The notes below the pieces were generated by a model that saw nothing but the letters and a program-made list of their open reading frames with translations, was not told the origin of the DNA and did not search any database. This document shows, one piece after another, positions 60,520 through 64,000 of a stretch of 64,000 bases of DNA (position 1 is the stretch's first letter; each line of letters opens with the position of its first letter). The position numbers and the translations under genes were made by a program. The DNA is from Pseudalkalibacillus sp. SCS-8 (GTDB lineage: Bacteria; Bacillota; Bacilli; Bacillales; Fictibacillaceae). Location: the NCBI RefSeq assembly GCF_040126055.1, contig NZ_CP143541.1:2356001-2420000 (forward strand). The letters are read 5' to 3'.

Positions 60520-60693
60520 CCTTGAAAATTCCTTTAATTTCAGCCGTTAAACCTCCCTTCTTCTTATGCTCCATTCATGATCAATCACCCAGAAGCTTCC
60601 TGAGAAAGGTACAATACACCTTTGTCACATACATAATTAATTAGATTCGTTCATACATTTGAAGATAGAAGACGGTCAAAAGGAGGGTTATAA

Positions 60694-61521
60694 ATGAAAG
60701 TAGGCATTATAGGTACAGGGAACATGGGGACGATATTAATTTCTGCTTTTATCGATTCGTTAGCCGTAAGGCCGTCCGAATTAATGATCATCAACCGAAC
60801 AGCTCAAAAAGCTGAAGCGTTAAAACTTCAATACCCTGACCTACTTGTGGGTAAATCCAACAGTGAGGTTGCGGAATTCGCCGATATTCTTTTTGTATGT
60901 GTGAAACCTCTGGAGTATTATGCATTGATTGAACGCATATCACCTTACTTGACGAATGATAAATTAGTGGTCTCCATTACAAGCCCGATATCTGTTGAAC
61001 AGCTTGAAGAACTAACACCCTGTTCGGTTGCAAGAGCGATACCAAGCATCACGAATCGCGCTTTGTCGGGGGCATCTTTAATCACATACGGAAAACGCTG
61101 CTCAGAGGATCAAAAGAAGAATTTAGAACAATTGATGGGATGTATTTCAACACCAGTTGAAATAGACCAGGCAATAACAAGGGTAGCCTCGGACCTTTCG
61201 AGCTGTGGTCCAGCTTTCTTCAGTTATCTTCTGCAAGCCTATATTGAAAGTGCAGTGGAGGAAACAGAGATCTCAAAAGAGCAGGCGACCTATCTGGTCA
61301 GCGAGATGATCATCGGCATGGGTAAGTTGCTTGAAAAGGAAATTTATACGTTACCGACTTTGATGAAGAAAGTATGCGTGAAAGGTGGCGTTACAGGAGA
61401 GGCGTTGAAGGTATTCGATGCGGAGTTAGGTCCTCTTTTCAATCATGTCATCGATCGGACACATAAAAAGTATGAAGAAGACTGTGAATTAGTGGAGAGA
61501 CAGTTCACTAAACAGTATTAG
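60694..61521 (+). CDS. comER: ComER, pyrroline-5-carboxylate reductase-like protein
   Basis: A 275-residue protein of the P5C reductase family with N-terminal dinucleotide fold GIIGTGNMG and the C-terminal helical dimer domain. It is divergent from comEA, as comER is in B. subtilis. Its substrate is unknown; links to biofilm and sporulation have been reported for relatives, and it is not needed for DNA uptake. AAGGAGGG precedes the ATG. Confidence 0.92.
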   Translation: MKVGIIGTGNMGTILISAFIDSLAVRPSELMIINRTAQKAEALKLQYPDLLVGKSNSEVAEFADILFVCVKPLEYYALIERISPYLTNDKLVVSITSPISVEQLEELTPCSVARAIPSITNRALSGASLITYGKRCSEDQKKNLEQLMGCISTPVEIDQAITRVASDLSSCGPAFFSYLLQAYIESAVEETEISKEQATYLVSEMIIGMGKLLEKEIYTLPTLMKKVCVKGGVTGEALKVFDAELGPLFNHVIDRTHKKYEEDCELVERQFTKQY

Positions 61522-61587
61522 CATTAAGCTCTTATTCTCCATTCAACTGCATTTCCCTTCAACCAACACAAAATTAAATCAAAAGGA

Positions 61588-61615
61588 AAGGGACTGCCGT
61601 AAAGGCAGTCCCTTT
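61588..61615. terminator. Bidirectional terminator between comER and yqeM
   Basis: AAGGGACTGCC and GGCAGTCCCTT form a perfect stem with a five-base loop, overlapping the yqeM stop region. Confidence 0.85.
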
Positions 61616-62370
61616 CATCCTTTTTGGATCTTTTTTGCGATGAAGAATAATCGTTCTGTTTGTTCGTCTGGTTCACGGTCTGAAAAGTCAGAAGTGATCG
61701 AGCACACTTCAAAGCCAGCATCCTTCAACAGATGAACGTATGTATCCATTGGATAGGTGATTTGATAATGAGATTCATCATATCGGTTGTAAACAGATTC
61801 CTTCTCCTGCACGAAAAAGGATAGATCATGGTGAATACTCCCAGCTTTAGCTCCCTGGTGGCATTCCCAGATATAACTGATTTCCTCTTCATTCAACGTA
61901 AACGTCTCGTTTCCGAACACCTCTTCGATTTTATAAAGACTATGGACGTCAAACATGAATAGTCCATCGTCTTTCAAAGTGTGTGCGATACGTTCGAACG
62001 TCACTTTGACATCTTCTATGGTTGGGAGGTAGTTCAAGGAGTCGCAGAAAATGATCGCTGCATCCAAGTTTGAAAACCCCTCCAACTCCCTCATATCTTG
62101 TTGGAAAAACGGGATTTCTAAGTCATGATTTTCAGCCTTTTTCCTCGCGACCGCAAGCATCTCTTCAGAAAGGTCGATTCCCTGGACATGATATCCCTCA
62201 AGACCAAGACGTACGGAGATTTCACCTGTTCCACATCCGACATCAAGCACGTCCAATGTATTGTTTATTCCATAGCGATCGATGGCATTTCTGAAGAAAC
62301 TCACCCACATATCGTAGGGAGCATCCTCCATCAATCGATCATATAATCCTGCAAACTGTTGATAATTCAT
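61615..62370 (-). CDS. yqeM: Class I SAM-dependent methyltransferase YqeM
   Basis: A 251-residue methyltransferase with SAM motif LDVGCGTGEISVRL (about 42-55). It follows rsfS by 12 bp, the usual place of yqeM. The substrate is unknown. The cluster nadD-yqeK-rsfS-yqeM is shared with most Bacillus, and several of its genes act on ribosome assembly or nucleotides. Confidence 0.88.
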   Translation of the reverse strand: MNYQQFAGLYDRLMEDAPYDMWVSFFRNAIDRYGINNTLDVLDVGCGTGEISVRLGLEGYHVQGIDLSEEMLAVARKKAENHDLEIPFFQQDMRELEGFSNLDAAIIFCDSLNYLPTIEDVKVTFERIAHTLKDDGLFMFDVHSLYKIEEVFGNETFTLNEEEISYIWECHQGAKAGSIHHDLSFFVQEKESVYNRYDESHYQITYPMDTYVHLLKDAGFEVCSITSDFSDREPDEQTERLFFIAKKIQKG

Positions 62371-62382
62371 GTTGTCACTCCA

Positions 62383-62736
62383 CTAAGCCAGCATTGATGC
62401 AACGTTTAAAGTCGGGGCATCTCCCCATAATTTCTCCAGATTGTAATAAGAGCGGTCGTCCTTATGGAAGACGTGTACTAAGACATCACCTAAGTCAATC
62501 AACACCCATCTGGATTGATCCAATCCCTCAAGGCGTTTGATGTCAAGTCCACTCTCTTGCGCACGGTCCTTCAACTCTCGAGCGATGGCTTCTACCTGCT
62601 TCTCAGAGTTCCCATGACAAATCATGAAGTAATCCGCTACCAGAGAGATCCCTTGAACATCTAGTACGACAATATCTTCTGCTCTTTTATCATCAGCAGC
62701 TTGTACTGAAACTTTCACCAATTCATTTGCTGTCAT
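62383..62736 (-). CDS. rsfS: Ribosome silencing factor RsfS
   Basis: A 117-residue RsfS (Iojap/YqeL) which binds L14 and blocks subunit joining in starvation. The motif DYFMICHGNSEKQVEAIA (around 36-53) and the WVLIDLGDVLVHVFHKD strand are intact. It overlaps yqeK by 4 bp. Confidence 0.95.
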   Translation of the reverse strand: MTANELVKVSVQAADDKRAEDIVVLDVQGISLVADYFMICHGNSEKQVEAIARELKDRAQESGLDIKRLEGLDQSRWVLIDLGDVLVHVFHKDDRSYYNLEKLWGDAPTLNVASMLA

Positions 62737-63308
62737 CCGTGATTTCCTCCTTGTTGACTTACAATATCATTATATGTGTGCAGCGTTCCCGGGTACACCA
62801 ATTGATTCCGTTTCATCAAAAAGGTGATTGTATTTTTAATCGATTGCTTAACCGCTTCATCAAGGTCATCTTGAGCGATTTCACGAACTTCTTCAACCCC
62901 TGGGAAGTGTCTTCCTGGTTCAATATAGTCGGCCAGAAAGACGATTTTTTCAAGCGTGGTCATTTGAACCCTTCCTGATGTATGGCTTCGTATGGCTTGA
63001 AGGATTTCATCATCCTGAATCCCGACCTCTTTCTGGACGAGGTATGCCCCGACAGGAGCATGCCACAGTTCAGACCCGTACTGAAGAAGTTCGTCTCCAA
63101 GCTTTTGTTCAATGATGACTGCCTTCATCTCATCCTTTGGACGAAATTTCGCATAATCATGAAAAATGGCTGCCATTCTTGCTTTTTCTACATCTGCTCC
63201 GAACCTTTCAGCAAGTTCTACGGCAGTGTCCATGACACCGATCGTATGCTGATAACGATGGTCCGTCAATTGTGCTTTAACGATCTCCAGTGCTTCTTCT
63301 TTATTCAT
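62733..63308 (-). CDS. yqeK: HD-domain hydrolase YqeK (bis-tetraphosphatase type)
   Basis: A 191-residue HD-domain protein with H21, the H50-D51 pair (AAIFHDYAKF) and later metal-binding His residues. YqeK-type enzymes hydrolyse diadenosine tetraphosphate symmetrically. It overlaps nadD upstream by 8 bp and rsfS downstream by 4 bp. Confidence 0.93.
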   Translation of the reverse strand: MNKEEALEIVKAQLTDHRYQHTIGVMDTAVELAERFGADVEKARMAAIFHDYAKFRPKDEMKAVIIEQKLGDELLQYGSELWHAPVGAYLVQKEVGIQDDEILQAIRSHTSGRVQMTTLEKIVFLADYIEPGRHFPGVEEVREIAQDDLDEAVKQSIKNTITFLMKRNQLVYPGTLHTYNDIVSQQGGNHG

Positions 63309-63876
63309 AAAGTCGATTCACCTCAATGTACTTCTGCACTTCCTCTGTCACGTAATATTTCGTGTTACGATTCTTTGCAAACCGCTCACGCAAGAGTGTA
63401 GAAGATAGTTCAATCATTGGCGTTTCAATCTGAACGATTGAATCCATGAAGGGACTATCAAATTGATATCCCGGGCGCTTCACCCCGATGAAGGTCACCA
63501 TCTCCAGCAATTGTTCGATCCGATCCCACGTATGAAGGGAATCAACCATATCCGCTCCAATGATGAAGTAGAAATCCCACTCAGGATGTCGTTCCTTAAG
63601 CGCGCTGATCGTATCGACTGTATAGGAAGGACCCGTGCGATCGAATTCAATCCGTTCCAACTCAAATTTCTCTTGATTTTCGATCATCCTTTGGACCATT
63701 TGGATACGATGCTTCCCTGAAGAGATCTTTCTATTTTTGTGTGGGGGGATCGCACTCGGCATGAATAGCACTTTGTCAAGGCTGCACTGTTCCAGGGCTT
63801 CTGTTGCAATGATCAAGTGACCAAGATGAGGAGGATCGAATGTCCCCCCGAGAATACCGATCTTCTTCTTACTCAT
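63301..63876 (-). CDS. nadD: Nicotinate-nucleotide adenylyltransferase
   Basis: A 191-residue nucleotidyltransferase of NAD synthesis. The motif GGTFDPPHLGHL is at 10-21 and the second motif IELSSTLLRERF near 160. It makes deamido-NAD from NaMN and ATP. It follows yhbY directly and overlaps yqeK. Confidence 0.96.
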   Translation of the reverse strand: MSKKKIGILGGTFDPPHLGHLIIATEALEQCSLDKVLFMPSAIPPHKNRKISSGKHRIQMVQRMIENQEKFELERIEFDRTGPSYTVDTISALKERHPEWDFYFIIGADMVDSLHTWDRIEQLLEMVTFIGVKRPGYQFDSPFMDSIVQIETPMIELSSTLLRERFAKNRNTKYYVTEEVQKYIEVNRLYE

Positions 63877-63882
63877 GACGAA

Positions 63883-64000
63883 TCAGGATGGCAGCTCGAT
63901 CGTTTTTTTCTCTGTGGATTCTTTGTACAAGACGATTGTGTTTCCGATGACTTGTACAAGTTCAGCCCCAGTATTTTCAGTCAATCGTTCAGCAACTGTC
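63883..64000 (-). CDS. yhbY: RNA-binding protein YhbY (YqeI), partial at window edge
   Basis: The last 38 codons are inside the window; the N-terminal part lies to the right. The readable part includes VAERLTENTGAELVQVIGNT and IVLYKES, which match the C-terminus of YhbY/YqeI, a CRM-domain protein involved in ribosome assembly. The stop is 6 bp before the nadD start. Confidence 0.88.
   Translation of the reverse strand, partial: TVAERLTENTGAELVQVIGNTIVLYKESTEKKTIELPS

Noticed and set aside
60544..60693. ComK boxes upstream of comEA
   Set aside because: No pair of AAAA-N5-TTTT motifs could be found between comEA and comER; the control of competence here remains open.

Overview
This is a densely packed chromosomal segment from an endospore-forming member of the Bacillaceae (Firmicutes). 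The gene order follows the Bacillus subtilis block zur-yqfUT-nfo-cshB-yqfQ-ispH-yqfO-trmK-cccA-sigA-dnaG-yqxD-yqfL-ccpN-glySQ-recO-yqzL-era-cdd-dgkA-ybeY-pgpH-phoH-yqfDCB-floA-nfeD-yqeY-rpsU-yqeW-deoC-mtaB-rsmE-prmA-dnaJ-dnaK-grpE-hrcA-hemW-lepA-yqxA-gpr-rpsT-holA-yqzM-comEC-comEB-comEA-comER-yqeM-rsfS-yqeK-nadD-yhbY almost without a break. Sporulation genes (gpr, yqfC/yqfD, yqxA), competence genes and the HrcA/CIRCE heat-shock operon all point the same way. The genus cannot be fixed from the sequence alone. I saw no rRNA, tRNA, CRISPR array, prophage or intact transposon.

Layout. 1-7.1 kb: DUF1540 protein, a zinc-uptake operon (ABC ATPase, permease, Zur) behind a Zur box, a lytic transglycosylase, a YitT protein, a purine permease and a sporulation-type histidine kinase. 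7.2-14.6 kb: yqfT to cccA. 14.8-17.7 kb: an acyl-CoA ligase and an acyl-CoA dehydrogenase, probably for fatty-acid use, set between cccA and rpoD. 18-23.4 kb: rpoD, dnaG, yqxD, yqfL, ccpN. 23.5-39.4 kb: glySQ with a T-box leader, DNA repair and ribosome-assembly GTPase genes, membrane-domain (flotillin) genes, rpsU. 39.5-50.7 kb: phosphate-type transporter, deoC, and the hrcA-grpE-dnaK-dnaJ-prmA-rsmE-mtaB operon. 50.8-64 kb: lepA, spore protease, rpsT, holA, competence DNA uptake and the nadD/rsfS cluster; yhbY runs off the right edge.

Regulatory sites read directly from the sequence include a Zur box, a CIRCE operator, a glycine T-box, sigma-G (gpr), sigma-W-like (nfeD-floA) and sigma-E-like (yqfC) promoters, a possible cre site, and many intrinsic terminators.

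The most unusual signal is structural. Three tandem-repeat arrays of unrelated or only distantly related sequence (11962-12211, 40464-40697, 55079-55278) all have a 51-52 bp period, all have an inverted repeat in each unit, and all lie between two convergent genes. A second, interspersed palindromic repeat family occurs four times; one copy, itself interrupted by a different repeat, separates the glycine T-box from glyQ by about 430 bp. Other points of interest are an RBS-masking inverted repeat before the transglycosylase gene, a possible small RNA or attenuator upstream of holA, and the absence of spoIIP from its usual place between gpr and yqxA.
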